From positions 1-6,279 of the forward strand of contig CAILTC010000657.1 of the NCBI GenBank assembly GCA_903837025.1: 6,279 nucleotides of DNA, given 5' to 3'. Shown one piece after another: positions 6,015 through 6,279 of the stretch (the first letter of the stretch is position 1; the number at the start of each line of letters is the position of its first letter). The DNA is from an uncultured Bacteroidota bacterium. Its GTDB lineage: Bacteria > Bacteroidota > Bacteroidia > Flavobacteriales > Flavobacteriaceae. The notes beneath the pieces were generated by a model. The model saw nothing but the letters and a program-made list of their open reading frames with translations. It did not search any database and was not told where the DNA came from. A program made the translations under genes and the position numbers.

Positions 6015-6279
6015 CTATTCTTGACTTTTCATTTGGAGAATAAATTTTTCAAACAATTGAATCGTTTTGGTATTGATTTCTTCGTAAGACAAACGGTCTT
6101 TGGTTTGATAAAAAAACATCATGGCATACGGTTTGTCGAGATTGTCGATGAGCAAATGTTTATTTAATCGATAAGTTTCGCGAAGAACGCGCTTAAAATA
6201 ATTACGATCTACAGCGTGTTTAAAGTTCTTTTTGGAAACAGAAACACCCATTTTTAGTTTTTGTCCAGAACCTTCAGGA
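6015..6279 (-). CDS. rnpA: Ribonuclease P protein component, C-terminal part (5' end outside window)
   Basis: RnpA binds the catalytic RNase P RNA and helps it recognise precursor tRNA during removal of the 5' leader, in the cytoplasm. 87 residues are visible, ending in TAG (complement of 6015-6017); family members run about 110-135 residues. The ATG at 6249-6251 is an internal Met: the frame stays open to the right edge and encodes PEGSGQKLK before MGVSVSKK, as expected for the strand leading into the conserved helix. The hallmark RNA-binding segment is KKNFKHAVDRNYFKRVLRE, containing the RN-x-x-KR core, then TYRLNK. Tyr and Phe sit between RN and KR where Lys/Arg/Gln and an aliphatic residue are usual, a modest departure that probably reflects lineage. 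The C-terminal YEEINTKTIQLFEKFI helix is intact. The S41 protease gene follows 77 bases downstream, not yidD as in many bacteria. Confidence 0.94.
   Translation of the reverse strand, partial: PEGSGQKLKMGVSVSKKNFKHAVDRNYFKRVLRETYRLNKHLLIDNLDKPYAMMFFYQTKDRLSYEEINTKTIQLFEKFILQMKSQE

Noticed and set aside
6249..6251. ATG at 6249-6251 (- strand) as the true start of rnpA
   Set aside because: The frame continues open upstream with family-plausible residues (PEGSGQKLK), and starting here would remove the N-terminal strand region expected of RnpA. The gene is cut by the window edge.
1..6279. Search for a mobile element, defence island, CRISPR array or toxin-antitoxin pair
   Set aside because: All six genes have recognised core or family-level identities, gaps are short, and no terminal inverted repeats, spaced direct repeats, integrase or transposase motifs were seen on either strand.

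Overview
The window looks like ordinary chromosomal core sequence from a member of the Bacteroidota, most likely the Flavobacteriaceae (Flavobacterium-like). The pointers are: AT-rich DNA, no Shine-Dalgarno sequences ahead of the starts, intergenic matches to the Bacteroidota -7 element TAnnTTTG, and a DUF4837-type lipoprotein, a family I know only from this phylum. No phage, insertion sequence, CRISPR array, tRNA or toxin-antitoxin module is visible, and no gene-free stretch exceeds about 110 bases.

Layout. On the + strand: the 3' part of pgk (phosphoglycerate kinase, cut by the left edge); a 106-base gap with a strong hairpin and a candidate promoter; a secreted MltD-like lytic transglycosylase with a multi-LysM tail; a DUF4837 lipoprotein 48 bases later; and an ElaA-like GNAT acetyltransferase that starts one base after the lipoprotein stop. 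The last three look like one transcription unit. On the - strand, converging on it with only six bases between stop codons: a full-length S41 (Tsp/CtpA-type) carboxyl-terminal protease. Upstream of that lies rnpA (RNase P protein), cut by the right edge.

How the genes fit together. pgk (glycolysis) and rnpA (tRNA 5' maturation) are housekeeping genes at the two edges. The middle is dominated by exported proteins: a peptidoglycan-cleaving enzyme, a putative lipoprotein of unknown function, and a membrane-anchored or secreted PDZ protease. This recalls, by inference only, the Prc-NlpI-MepS logic of Escherichia coli, in which a C-terminal protease controls a cell-wall hydrolase through a lipoprotein adaptor.

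I found no clearly new system. The items most worth a second look are: the hairpin ahead of the lytic transglycosylase gene, whose terminator polarity points the wrong way; the pair of stop codons sharing one small inverted repeat at the convergent junction; the uncharacterised lipoprotein in its envelope context; and the recently duplicated LysM units.
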